The notes beneath the pieces are model-generated. The model searched no databases and was not told the origin of the DNA. It worked only from the letters and a program-made list of their open reading frames with translations. The position numbers were made by a program, and so were the translations under genes. 64,000 nt of DNA from Theileria orientalis strain Shintoku (lineage: Eukaryota; Apicomplexa; Aconoidasida; Piroplasmida; Theileriidae), in assembly GCF_000740895.1 (NCBI RefSeq), contig NC_025260.1, positions 248,001-312,000 on the forward strand, given 5' to 3'. Numbering within the stretch: position 1 is the stretch's first letter; every line of letters begins with the position of its first letter. This document shows, piece by piece, positions 33,201 through 43,553 of this stretch.

Positions 33201-33441
33201 GCCCAGCTCAAGGAAACGGTAACGCATATGTTTATTCTCATTGCCATTAGTACTGGCGTTTCAAGCTAATAACACCTTTACAGGACGAGACATTGAACGA
33301 AAAGTCCTTTGAGTTCAACCAGGGACTTGAAAACATTCTGCGTTTCCTGCAGGTAATTCGTTGGACCTTAACGTAACTCACCTTTAGGACAACTCGCATT
33401 TCGAGGACAAACCAGGGAAAAGACAAAGAATCGCAATTTAG
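30267..33441 (+). CDS. CSTF3: cleavage stimulation factor 77 / RNA14-like HAT-repeat protein
   Basis: CstF-77/RNA14 is a scaffold of pre-mRNA 3' end cleavage and polyadenylation. The start at 30267 (MVPKDPNFSNKFVV) is the first ATG in the frame. Repeated HAT (half-a-TPR) units run along the protein, for example ELFEEACSIYPKYWKVYYRH, AFEVFNEALKSVNDF, MWYRYFQYLLFTDKREQ, WYAASTELRCFRDHDRAVQI and LWNFWMNMEYLYGTAETFDN. Beyond the HAT array lies a charged linker (about 32700-32850). The family's C-terminal segment follows: ISRPNVTKLSEIEP, then RRPIMPPKFRTLD and ALFDFIRILPSSRDN with SVDYLIRTVE. This matches the RNA14/CstF-77 region that binds other CstF subunits. About eleven exons are present and the last is short, ending PGKRQRIAI. 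PRP39-type HAT proteins were considered, but the C-terminal segment favours CstF-77. Confidence 0.85.
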
Positions 33442-33530
33442 ACTAATGATTTAAATTTTAATTTAGTGCTTACGTTATCCATTCAGTTATATTGTTCATT
33501 TACCTGTGCAAGTAAACATTTAATGTTTGT

Positions 33531-33612
33531 GTATTCATAGTAGCTATGTGCGTATGTATGGTAGCTATGTGCCTATTTAGAGCAGGTATGTGCGTATGTA
33601 TGGTAGTTATGG
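33531..33612. repeat. short imperfect repeats between convergent genes
   Basis: The phrase TATGTGCGTATGTATGGTAG occurs twice, and ATGTGCCTAT once, in about 80 nt between the 3' ends of CstF-77 and the DUF760 gene. It is a small degenerate minisatellite. Confidence 0.6.
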
Positions 33613-33642
33613 GTGCAGTGCATTTTACAAAATTGAGGAGGC

Positions 33643-34833
33643 CTACTGTGCGTGCAACGACCTGCCCAGCTCCACGTTCGTCTCCATGTAGCGCATGCAG
33701 TAGCCCAGCGCAAGCTTCCAGAAGCACAGCTGGATCGCGAAGGTGCCAGTCTGCTGAATGATCTGCTTGTTGTGGTCGCCGGCGTCCACGTAGCTCGCGT
33801 TGACGACGCTGTCGGTGAGGAGCTTGATGGTCCGGTCCGTGGAGAGGCGCATAGCCTCCACGATGTTAGGGTTCATGTTGTCGAAGACGTAGTTGACGTA
33901 CGAGCGCGGCAGCCTCTTCACGTAGTTCAGCAGCTCGTCGCCCGCAGACATGTCGGCCATCTGCTCTCCCACGACTGAGCCCGTGACCTTGGCGTCCAGC
34001 GCCTCCTTCGCCTCCGGACTCGGCGCCATCTGCTCCTTCTTGTTCGAAGCTCCGTAGAGCCTCGACAGGCGGTACCTGTGCTCCGCGTTGCAGTAGATGT
34101 AGCCCGTGACCTGCAGGTTCAGAATCAGCGACGCCAGGCGGTCCTTCGTGGTGATCATCGTCGTCTCCGCGCTGTACTTGTAGAACGAGCCTATCATCGT
34201 CGACACGGTTAGGCTGATAGCGTCCTTGACCATGTTCGGCGCCACCCTCAGAAAGAAGTTGATTATTTCGTAGGGGCCGGTCCTGACGAGGTGCATATAC
34301 GGGCAGTCGTTCGAGAGCTTTTTGTCAAGCATGTCCGTGACTCCGGACTCGGTTGCGCTACTGGGGGGGTTCGCGAAGAAGTCAAACAGGGAGATGTTGC
34401 CCAGGGGTGAGTCCTTCAGGTGCTTGTTGAAATTCCTGCCGTACAGGGTCAGCAGTCTCGACCTGCCTGGGATTTTATATAATTTTACACTCGATAGTTT
34501 GTTGCTTAGGTACGACTTTATATAGTTCCAAAATCTGCCTAACAGTGATCTTTTACTGCTGTTGGTGTGTTTGAATTTATCTGGGTAGCTTGGCTTAAAC
34601 GATGAATATAGTACTGAACATCCTTGCGTGTGTTTGGATGGTACAACAATTTCCGTGTAACCTCGTATGACTGGCGAGGAATATCGTGTTTTGAGATCAG
34701 TGTGTGTTAAAAAACTAAGTTTGACTAACTTGTTCGATTGGAATGACGACACTAAGGTGGAAGAATGTACTATTGCATAAAAGAATAGGATTCTAGGCGC
34801 GAGGCGCCAAGCGTTTATTCGATTCAAGGTCAT
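33643..34833 (-). CDS. DUF760-like protein with two repeats, probably apicoplast-targeted
   Basis: This is a single-exon gene of 396 residues. DUF760 proteins are known from cyanobacteria and plant chloroplasts and have no firmly assigned biochemical role. Two copies of the module are visible. The first is at about residues 190-270 (EIINFFLRVAPNMVKDAISL, then TMIGSFYKY and LASLILNLQVTGYIYCNAEHRYRL). The second is at about 300-390 (ELLNYVKRLPRSYVNYVFDN, then NPNIVEAMRLSTDRTIKLL and ALGYCMRYMETNVELGRSL). Each has the pattern helix, 'VxxAM/I', then a membrane-like helix ending in N/R-rich turns. The N-terminus (LAPRILFFYAIVHSSTLVSS) is signal-peptide-like and is followed by a Ser/Lys/Asn-rich stretch, the usual bipartite apicoplast leader. 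The leader is AT-rich while the mature part is GC-rich. The family assignment is by pattern only, so it is moderately sure. Confidence 0.7.
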   Translation of the reverse strand: MTLNRINAWRLAPRILFFYAIVHSSTLVSSFQSNKLVKLSFLTHTDLKTRYSSPVIRGYTEIVVPSKHTQGCSVLYSSFKPSYPDKFKHTNSSKRSLLGRFWNYIKSYLSNKLSSVKLYKIPGRSRLLTLYGRNFNKHLKDSPLGNISLFDFFANPPSSATESGVTDMLDKKLSNDCPYMHLVRTGPYEIINFFLRVAPNMVKDAISLTVSTMIGSFYKYSAETTMITTKDRLASLILNLQVTGYIYCNAEHRYRLSRLYGASNKKEQMAPSPEAKEALDAKVTGSVVGEQMADMSAGDELLNYVKRLPRSYVNYVFDNMNPNIVEAMRLSTDRTIKLLTDSVVNASYVDAGDHNKQIIQQTGTFAIQLCFWKLALGYCMRYMETNVELGRSLHAQ

Positions 34834-35417
34834 AAATTACGACATTAGTAAATAAGCTAAAATTCCACTAAAACATTGTTAAAGTATATCTACAAATACA
34901 TATTTTATGATTCTTCGTCCACAACACTACAACACACACACACCATTGGTAGATTAACTACTTTGAAACTGCTTGTAATTGAAGGGGATTGTTTTTAAAA
35001 TATTTTTATAAGTTTCGTCAGCTTATCCAGTTAATTTAATAAAATTCCGTGTATTTTAGACAACGACATCATCCTTCCATAGATTTTTAGGATATAATTT
35101 TTCCTAATGATTTACAGCTTTAAAGTTGGCAAACATTAATAAATAATAATTAATTTTTTAGTAGAATTCATAAAATATGTTTATGTGTCATATTATGTGT
35201 CCCACCATAATCATTTATAAATTAGTGAAAATTATCTGCTATATTTGTAATGTGTAAAAATGTTATCATTGAATTGAATCAATTTGAAATAAATTAATAT
35301 TTTAAGCATGGTGGATTTTAATAATTTTGGTTGTAATAAGTAGATTATGTGTGCTATGTTTATGTGTATTTTTTCCTTAATCTAAGGCATATTTTGATTG
35401 AAATTTAAAATTTAACG
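34834..35417. promoter_or_regulatory. AT-rich divergent intergenic region
   Basis: About 584 nt of AT-rich DNA lies between the DUF760 gene (-) and the acidic secreted-protein gene (+). It probably contains both promoters. No coding frame was supported. Confidence 0.5.
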
Positions 35418-37035
35418 ATGATTTTAAATAATTATATCATATTTTTATTATTATTGAGATGTGTATTTGTGTACTGCAAAAACCATACAACATACACTCT
35501 TAACCCTAATTCATCGCAATTAAAACTACTATCGTTGCCAAAAGAAGCTATGTTTTTGGGCGATTTACATAAAAGTTCTAACAAAAATAGGTCAAGGAAG
35601 AAAATAAACACTCACTTTTTACATGAGAATCCCAATGTGTGTTTTGATTAATGTAATATCAATTTTTTAGGATGAAAACGGAGAAGATTATTATAATTAC
35701 GAACAAGAGGTACAAATATTAGTTATACGAGCTTCATTGACAATTTACACTGTTTTTTACAAATACACATCAAAAATTTAGAGCCCCGGTCAATCTAACT
35801 TAAACTCTGAGGATAGTTACAATTCATCGGGGGGGCCATCAGATGATAATGGGCCTCGGTCTAATTATCAACCTGATTTTCAGGGTCAATCGCAGCCAGA
35901 AAATGGTTTTTTGGACGAGTCGTCATCGCAGCCACTGAATAACCAGCAAGATACTGATCAGGTGGAAGAGAACAAAAAGATCGTAGACGATATAGCCAAG
36001 GAGGAGCACATGAAAGAAATGAACACCAATGCTGGCCAAATGTTGGATTCTGCCAAACAGGCAAAAGAGAAGGCTGACGAGTTGCTCAATAAGTTTAAAC
36101 AGGGCCAGTACACGACGGAAACGAACAAACACTCAATGCCAAAGGGTAAGTAGCACAGTCATAGCTATCCAATTTCAGACGAGGCCGGGAACATTATCAT
36201 TACTAATACGACCACGACTCCTGCTCCCAAACATGAGGAGGAGAAGGTAGACCCCTTAAAATCAATCAGAGATGCTACTCTAAGCCTATTTGAGAGGTAG
36301 GTTAATAGCAGTTTGAAATACTAAAATAAACAATGTGCAGGGCAAAGCACAAAAATCTTCCTGTTTCAGATCCAGGCCACTTATCTACGCCAGGTAAAAT
36401 CAGTACTAAATTAACAACACATTTTTGTTTAGAACAAATATATGCTGCCCTGAACAGCCTGGAGTATATAATCGATGGGTACCGTTACAGTAAAATCGAC
36501 GTCAAAGATGCAAAGAACCAGGAAAACAACATCGCTGATTCCGGCAGCACCTCCGATGTGGGAGAGGGTGACTCACAGCTCGTTTCTTCTGACGATTCTA
36601 ACACCTCATCGTCCAACGGTGGTGACGAGGAAGAAGAGGAAAACATCATGGATCCTGATAGGTTTTTGCAGGTGAAACACAAAGACGATGACGACGAAGA
36701 AGAAGAGGGGGAAGGAGGCGAGGATTCCAACGACGAGAACGAGGAAGATGACAAGGACGAGGACTTCCACAGGGACGAATCTGAGGAGGGCGGGGAACTT
36801 TCCGATGAAAACGGCTCTGGTGAAGCCTCCGCCTACGAAGGAGCTGGCAAAGGCGCTCGTGAGAGCAAGGGTGCTGCTCTTACCCCGCAGCAGGCCGTCG
36901 AGGACTTGAAGGAGGTTAGTTCGATTCCAACTCATTTTCCTCTAGGTCCTCGCCAAGTTGACTTCCGTGCTTGAGCAGGTCGTTATTGACAGCGTCGGCG
37001 TCAGGAACGTAATTGTAAAGTCTGAATCACATTAA
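35418..37035 (+). CDS. secreted acidic low-complexity protein
   Basis: Exon 1 (from 35418) encodes a clear signal peptide, MILNNYIIFLLLLRCVFVYC. Further exons begin at about 35671 (DENGEDYYNYEQE), 35781, 36180, 36341 and 36433, and the last ends at 37035. The mature protein is hydrophilic. A Gln/Asn/Ser-rich part is followed by a helical Lys/Glu-rich part (EEHMKEMNTNAGQMLDSAKQ, AKEKADELLNKF), a short ordered-looking segment (EQIYAALNSLEYIIDGYRYS), and a long Asp/Glu-rich tract of about 100 residues. A C-terminal helix reads QQAVEDLKEVLAKLTSVLEQ. I do not recognise the family. With a signal peptide and an acidic tract it is a candidate exported, rhoptry or parasitophorous protein, by inference only. 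Its last 4 nt overlap the stop region of the opposite gene. Confidence 0.75.
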
Positions 37036-37610
37036 TGTTTTTTACTGTGCGATGGTCTGCCTTTGTGGCCTTTGGTCGCCGACATCGTGAACTTCTCCAG
37101 CATTGACAGCTTCGTCTGGCCTGGTTCGCTCGGCGGCATTTTCATCTGCAGCGAAAAGGCGCTCGCGCGGTCCGCCTCCGACTCCGCCTTGTACGCTTCC
37201 CTGCGGTACGCCTCCCTCTTCAGCGACTCGTGGGTGCTTCCCGATAAAACCACTGTGGCTGTGTTCTTCAGCGACGACATCGACGATTTGCCCAGCTGCG
37301 AGTGTGAATCCGGTTTCCCGGACTTCAGGTCAAAGTCTGAGGCAGTGGCAAAATTAACCAGTTTGGGCGCTTCGTAGCTCCAGTAGTGCTCTATTCCCAG
37401 TTCCTGGGCGCTCCTTGGGGGATCGAACTTCAAATACCACTTGCTTTGCCACGGGAGGTCGTTGTTCAGCAGAGAGCCGTGCGACTTTTTGTCGTTTTTG
37501 AAGCCTTCCGACAAATGCCAATCTGAAACCAGGCCTTCCACAAACGCGTCATTTACTACTTTATTTTTTTGGCTGCAGAGCGACTTGTTTGGAACATAAA
37601 ACAACTCCAT
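37032..37610 (-). CDS. unrecognised 192-residue protein
   Basis: A single-exon open frame that overlaps the convergent secreted-protein gene by 4 nt at its 3' end. It starts MELFYVPNKSLCSQKNK and contains DLPWQSKWYLKFDPPRSAQE and LGIEHYWSYEAPKLVNFATA, aromatic-rich segments that look conserved. A Ser/Thr-rich part and a highly charged, basic C-terminus (KGHKGRPSHSKKH) follow. There is no signal peptide or membrane span. I do not recognise a family. The coding nature is supported by the GC-richer composition, the length without stops, and the absence of a better gene on the other strand. Confidence 0.65.
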   Translation of the reverse strand: MELFYVPNKSLCSQKNKVVNDAFVEGLVSDWHLSEGFKNDKKSHGSLLNNDLPWQSKWYLKFDPPRSAQELGIEHYWSYEAPKLVNFATASDFDLKSGKPDSHSQLGKSSMSSLKNTATVVLSGSTHESLKREAYRREAYKAESEADRASAFSLQMKMPPSEPGQTKLSMLEKFTMSATKGHKGRPSHSKKH

Positions 37611-37819
37611 ATTGTTTAGAATTAAAAATTACGACAAACCCTTAAGCCTCAAGGGTTGCGGTCCAAGTTTTGGTTTGAAACCATTCGTTTCATATTAAAC
37701 GTTATGAATCCTGCCTGTTTGTGTTTTGTGTGTGCAGAAATCTAGGTTAAGATCCATTTCAAAAAATAAAATCCAGATGTGGTGTTAAGTACCCAGTTAA
37801 ATTTACATTATTATTGTGA

Positions 37820-38942
<1,123 letters not shown>

Positions 38943-39124
38943 ATTAATGTGATGGTTAACTCGACTTATCTCCCTCGGCTAGTGTGTTGGTGCAGTGGCA
39001 AATAACTACTATGTAGCCCTAGATCTATGGCGTGAGGGTAAATTATCAAATTAGGGTTGCATTAAAAACAAAAACTGCCGAGGCGTTGGATAGTTGGGGT
39101 TGCGTTGCTTGAGGGCCCAGGAGT

Positions 39125-39704
39125 CTAATAGTCGCCCTCGTCATTGTCATCGAAGTTGGCGTCGCCCTCGATCTCGGTCACGTGGTCGGCCTTTTTGACC
39201 TTGAGTACTGGGATGACGTGCTCGACGACCATGACCTTAGGCTCCTTGACGATTCTCTCCTTGGTGACGTACTTTGGCACCTCGACCTCCTTCTCGACGT
39301 ACTGGACCTGGGGGACCTCCACGATCTTGTCCTCGTAGGTGATCTTGGGGACGTGTTTCACCCTCTCGACGACCACCTCCTTCTTCTTGTAGACCGGTTT
39401 GTACTTGACGACTGGGACCTCGACATCGACGTACTTGTCGACGACCTGGACCTCAGGGACCTCCACTATTTTCTCCTCTATGTACTCCTTCTCCACCTCA
39501 ATGACTCGCGTCTGCGTGAATTGGATTAGAAGACTGGGACTTGTGGGATCTTACCTGGGTGATTGGCTCCAAGATCTGGTAGTGTGTGGCGTCGAGTCCT
39601 TTTAACTCGTCAGTGTTCACGCCATTTTCAGCCAAAATGTGTTTATGGTTGAGGAACGTTTGTTCGTCATCAAAAACGTTAGCGCCAGAGCAACAATCGA
39701 ACAT
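39125..39704 (-). CDS. short alveolin-type inner membrane complex protein
   Basis: Alveolins build the subpellicular network beneath the alveolate inner membrane complex. Two exons, with an intron at about 39512-39554, encode about 175 residues. The N-terminus MFDCCSGANVFDDEQ has a Cys pair suited to palmitoylation. The second exon is almost entirely Val/Glu/Lys/Pro/Tyr repeats of the alveolin kind: EKIVEVPEVQVVDKYVDVEV, KPVYKKKEVVVERVKHVPKI, EDKIVEVPQVQYVEKEVEVP and YVTKERIVKEPKVMVVEHVI. The acidic C-terminus ends NFDDNDEGDY. It is shorter than most IMC1-type alveolins. The alveolin assignment from the repeat composition is strong; the exact orthologue is not known. Confidence 0.85.
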
Positions 39705-40163
39705 TTTCTGAGCGAGAATTTAAGTTTTGCGTGTTATGTTGTGTACCTTCTTATCTACCTGTTTATGGTCTTATAACTCACCTGTTTTACGTATTCTGTG
39801 ATTTTTAAGAGTTATTAAATCTTTATTGTTCGATTTCGGGGGCAATAGTACAATGTTTTCTGATATCCTAGGGGTTTTGCGACATGCATTCCAAATGACA
39901 TCTCAAGCACTCATATGCACAGTGCATAAGGAATCTTCACTTATAAGCTGGAATTTTGATTTATTGGTGAACCCGTGTTAAGACATCCTGAAAAATTGAA
40001 GATGTGTACATTGTTTACCATTTTAAATTGAGCTAAGGTTCCTGTGCGGTCTACCCTAAATAATGGGTAGCCACAAACACACTAAGTATTTACGTATATA
40101 CAAAAACTCTAACTAGAAAGCATATTATTTATCATGGTTTCAGAATATTGAAAATTTGCGATT
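39705..40163. other. intergenic between alveolin and bL32 genes
   Basis: About 459 nt lie upstream of the alveolin gene and downstream of bL32 (both -). It is AT-rich, presumably the alveolin promoter. I see no coding frame or repeat. Confidence 0.5.
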
Positions 40164-40640
40164 TCACCAACTAGGCCTGACTTCTTTGTTGAAAACGTGT
40201 TTTCCGTCCAGCCTCGTGTTAGGCAGGTTCAACCAGTTCTGGTGTATTGTCCTGGCTTTTGTAAATGTGCCATCCGTGTATTTGATGATGTCAAACATGT
40301 CCAGCATCATGGGCTAAAACAATAGGTTAGTGTGGGTGAATACCTTTTTGTAGTTTTTGGGGAATCTTTTCATCCACGCCGTTTTTCTTATCCTTGTTCT
40401 TCTTCTGGAAGGCTTCTTTTTGGGAACAGCGTATAGTCCAGTATCATAGCGGGAATGCGTGTATGGTTTATGAAAGTTGTTTACAAAACAGCTCTGTCTG
40501 GGAATAACCAGAGATTCCACAAAAAAATGGTTATTCCTAGTTATATTCTCATTTGCGAACCTTCCGTGATCAAAATAAACTAATAATCCATAGAAGAAGT
40601 ATAATTTGAAAACCAAGGGTATTGGTTTTAAAAATTGCAT
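40164..40640 (-). CDS. rpmF: organellar ribosomal protein bL32, probably apicoplast
   Basis: bL32 is a small protein of the bacterial-type large ribosomal subunit. Exon 1 (40640 to about 40345) encodes a hydrophobic leader, MQFLKPIPLVFKLYFFYGLL, then an Asn/His/Arg-rich transit-like region. The bL32 N-terminal signature YAVPKKKPSRRRTRIRKTAW follows at about residue 70; bacterial bL32 begins with the same AVPKKK motif. After a short intron, exon 2 adds about 50 residues (PMMLDMFDIIKYTDGTFTKA and TIHQNWLNLPNTRLDG). The canonical Cys zinc ligands are not seen; this extension takes their place. The leader favours the apicoplast ribosome, but a mitochondrial location is not excluded. Confidence 0.8.
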
Positions 40641-40904
40641 AAATTAAATGTTAATTGAAATAATTCTTTTTGATCTAAACTTATAATTACAAACGTTACA
40701 TAATAAAAACAATGAAAATCTAAATGAATGAATCTTATGTAGAAGATAATGTTACACCCTATGTTGTACCGATTTTTTGATACATCTATTGATAAATTAC
40801 AACACCACTTTTCATTTTTATTTATACCTGTGCTAGCTAATTGTTTATTTATTTTATGCCTTTAAAAGCGTATATGTATTATAGTTATTCCAGTTTCTTA
40901 GTAT

Positions 40905-42174
40905 ATGAAATTTGCTCTGGAGCGTTCTTACCATATATTACGTTTGAACGCTTACAATATACCTGGAAGTCCAAGCCTCTGTAATCTAAAAATATTATTA
41001 AATAATTGTTTGGCTTCGAAATCAGATTTTTCAACAATTCCTGAAGGTATTTAAATCTAGTAAAGATTCTTATTTATTTTAGGCCAAAAATCTGCCGTAA
41101 AGACGCTAAAAATCCCACACTGGATTGATAGTGACTTTCCAGAGGTTAAAACTGACGAAATAGCTGGAACTAAGGCCGATAATAAGCTGAAAGTTCTGAA
41201 GAGGATAAGACCTTTTAGATTAAATCAGTTGAGTGTTTTTAACCCGAACCCTTATTCGTTGAGTAAGCCTATAAAAAAGAACCCCGTGTTGAAGCATTTG
41301 TGGAAATTGAGAGTAAACACTGTGTATAGACGGGATTCGTCCAAGAGATTGGTCGTAAACGCGAGTATCGTTAAGCATATTTTGAAGCATACTGACACGA
41401 GCTTTGACGTAATTCTAACAACCAGGAAGGAGTTGATAGATTTCGTGTTCTCAAACCCAGATTATAACTCTAGATTTTCTAGAATACAGTTGGTGGACAA
41501 GTACACACTGCAATACTGTTTGAGGGGAACGAGGCAATCGTATAGCCTGGTGGACACGATCGCAGAAGCATATACCCCCGCTGAGAACAAGGAAATCACA
41601 CCCAGGTGGGCTAAGAGTTCATATAAGTTTAGTAGATTTGTTCTCGCACTCGACAACATTAAGTACACGCAGAACCTCGGGTCGCTCATTAGGACCTCTG
41701 TCGCACTCGGAGTGGATCTTTTGTACTATATCAAGGGCACGACTGACCCCTTTAACTGGAAGGTTTCAGTAAGTTGAGATAGCTGATCTGGAACTTTAGG
41801 CAATAACAGGAGGCGTGCAGTACTCAATCCCTCACAGATTTGGTACTTAGGTCAGCAGTCACGCACGTGTAGGTGAACACAGGGACTTGAGGAAGTTTTG
41901 TAAGCAGAGAAACCTGGTGCCAATAGTAGCACACGTGGAAGGAGAGCCTCTGGACACACTCGAAGTAGCGCAAAAAGGAGTGTGCCTGATACTGGGAAAC
42001 GAGTCGGAAGGGCCGCACCCGGAAGTTTTTAAATTCGCAAAGAGGTTTGACGACCCCAAGTAACGATTTATCAGAGTTTCACTGTATATGCACCCGTTCG
42101 CGAACTCGCTGAACGTTGCAATAGCCGGCTCAATAATAATTCACCAACTCAAGGCGCGATTGGAAGCCGCGTAG
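40905..42174 (+). CDS. SpoU/TrmH-family RNA 2'-O-methyltransferase
   Basis: SPOUT enzymes of this family methylate ribose in rRNA or tRNA using S-adenosylmethionine. The start at 40905 (MKFALERSYHILRLNAYNIP) gives a basic, amphipathic N-terminus that could be a mitochondrial or plastid leader. An N-terminal substrate-recognition domain (about 41290-41600) precedes the SpoU motifs. Motif 1 is LALDNIKYTQNLGSLIRTSV, motif 2 is GVCLILGNESEGPHPEV, and motif 3 is VSLYMHPFANSLNVAIAGSI, followed by IIHQLKARLEAA. All three carry the family's invariant residues, including the motif 1 Asn and Arg. About five exons are joined by introns of about 20-40 nt. The stop is only 15 nt before the RAE1 start. The target RNA is unknown. 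Confidence 0.88.
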
Positions 42175-42189
42175 TTTACAGATTAAGCC

Positions 42190-43474
42190 ATGGCGTTTCG
42201 AAGGCCGAATAATGAAAGTCAGACGAAGCTGACACTGGACAAACTGCCTGACGACACTATTTCGCAGATAACATGGGTGAGTTGGTTGCCTCGTCATTTG
42301 GTTTAGTCGCAAACCCCGGAGCCCCTGTTGCTGGCAGCATCAAGCTGGGACAGGAGTCTGAGAATCTGGTCGTTTAGAAACTCGCCTGCAGATGAACTCG
42401 CAGCGGATTTGGTTTGTACCTTCAAGCAGAATGAGCCGATTCTGTGCTCAACATTCACAAATGTAAGACGTGGAAGAGTTTAAATAAAGATTACGGTGTA
42501 TTATTATGTAATAACGGTAGTTATTGACTATTTTGACCCTGAAAATGATTGTGTAGGACACCGTTAAACTATTCTCGGGCGGATGTAACAACGTTGCCCT
42601 AGTGTATGACCTAAAAAAGGCGGCGCAAAATGGAATGCTAGTAGCGAGGCACGACGACCCGATAATGGGAGTGCACTGGTGCCCGAAGTATAAGCTTTTA
42701 TTGACCTGTGGCTGGGACGGGAACGTGAGAGCGTGGGACGGAAGACAGCAAGGCCCAGTGTGGTCGGAAAACGTAGGATCCAAAATATTCGCATCCGATT
42801 TCAAAAACAACGTGCTGTGCGTAGCAGACAGCCAAAAGAAAGTGATCGCATGGAACCTGGAAAATATGCAGAACCCGCAAAACAAAATAGTGATTGACTC
42901 CACCCTTAAATTGAAGACGAAGGCAATTTCGATATTCCCGGAGCTCCTGGGCACGAAGGGAGTGGTCTGCGGCTCAATCGGAGGAAGGTGCTCAGTCAAC
43001 TACTTCATGGAGCACGAAAGAAAGGGGAACTTTTCGTACAAATGCCACAGGCAGGACCAGCCGGGAAGAGGAACGCAGACGTACCCGGTTAACGCGATCG
43101 ACTTCCACCTTAAACACGGAACATTCATCACGGGAGGAGGAGACGGAACCTTCACGGTGTGGGACAAGGACAACAAGACGAAGGTCAAGACCTTCAACAG
43201 CGTGAACGCCCCGGTGGTCGACATCAAGATCATGAGCACCAACAACCTGCTGGCCTACGCGACGAGCTACAACTGGGAAAGGGGATTCAACAGGGCGCTC
43301 ATGAAGAAGACCGTCAGGAGCATAGGGATCATAAAGGTGAGTGGCGCGGATAAGCTAGCGCCCATGTAGTGTCTATACACATTTCGGTTTACGGCGCCGA
43401 GCTAATAGTTTATTCTTCAGCTGAAAGAGGACGATGTGAAGACGAAACCTAAGTTTATGGTGGGACGAAGGTGA
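42190..43474 (+). CDS. RAE1: RAE1/GLE2 WD40 mRNA export factor
   Basis: RAE1/GLE2 is a beta-propeller protein that binds a nucleoporin GLEBS motif and promotes mRNA export. The start at 42190 gives MAFRRPNNESQTKLTLDKLP. WD units follow: LLLAASSWDRSLRIWSF, VKLFSGGCNNVALVYDL, LLLTCGWDGNVRAWDGRQ and NNVLCVADSQKKVIAWNLE. The RAE1 signature is SIGGRCSVNYFMEHERKGNF, then YKCHRQDQPGRGTQTYPVNA and HGTFITGGGDGTFTVWDKDN. The related BUB3 was considered, but the CHR and 'GTF.TGG.DG' arrangement fits RAE1 better. Three or four introns are present. The last exon encodes only LKEDDVKTKPKFMVGRR. Confidence 0.88.
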
Positions 43475-43553
43475 AATTTAATTTTGTATTTGTGCCCATA
43501 TACACTATATTATTGGAATCCCCCCCTTTCGCGCAGATGTTCAGTTCCTAACC

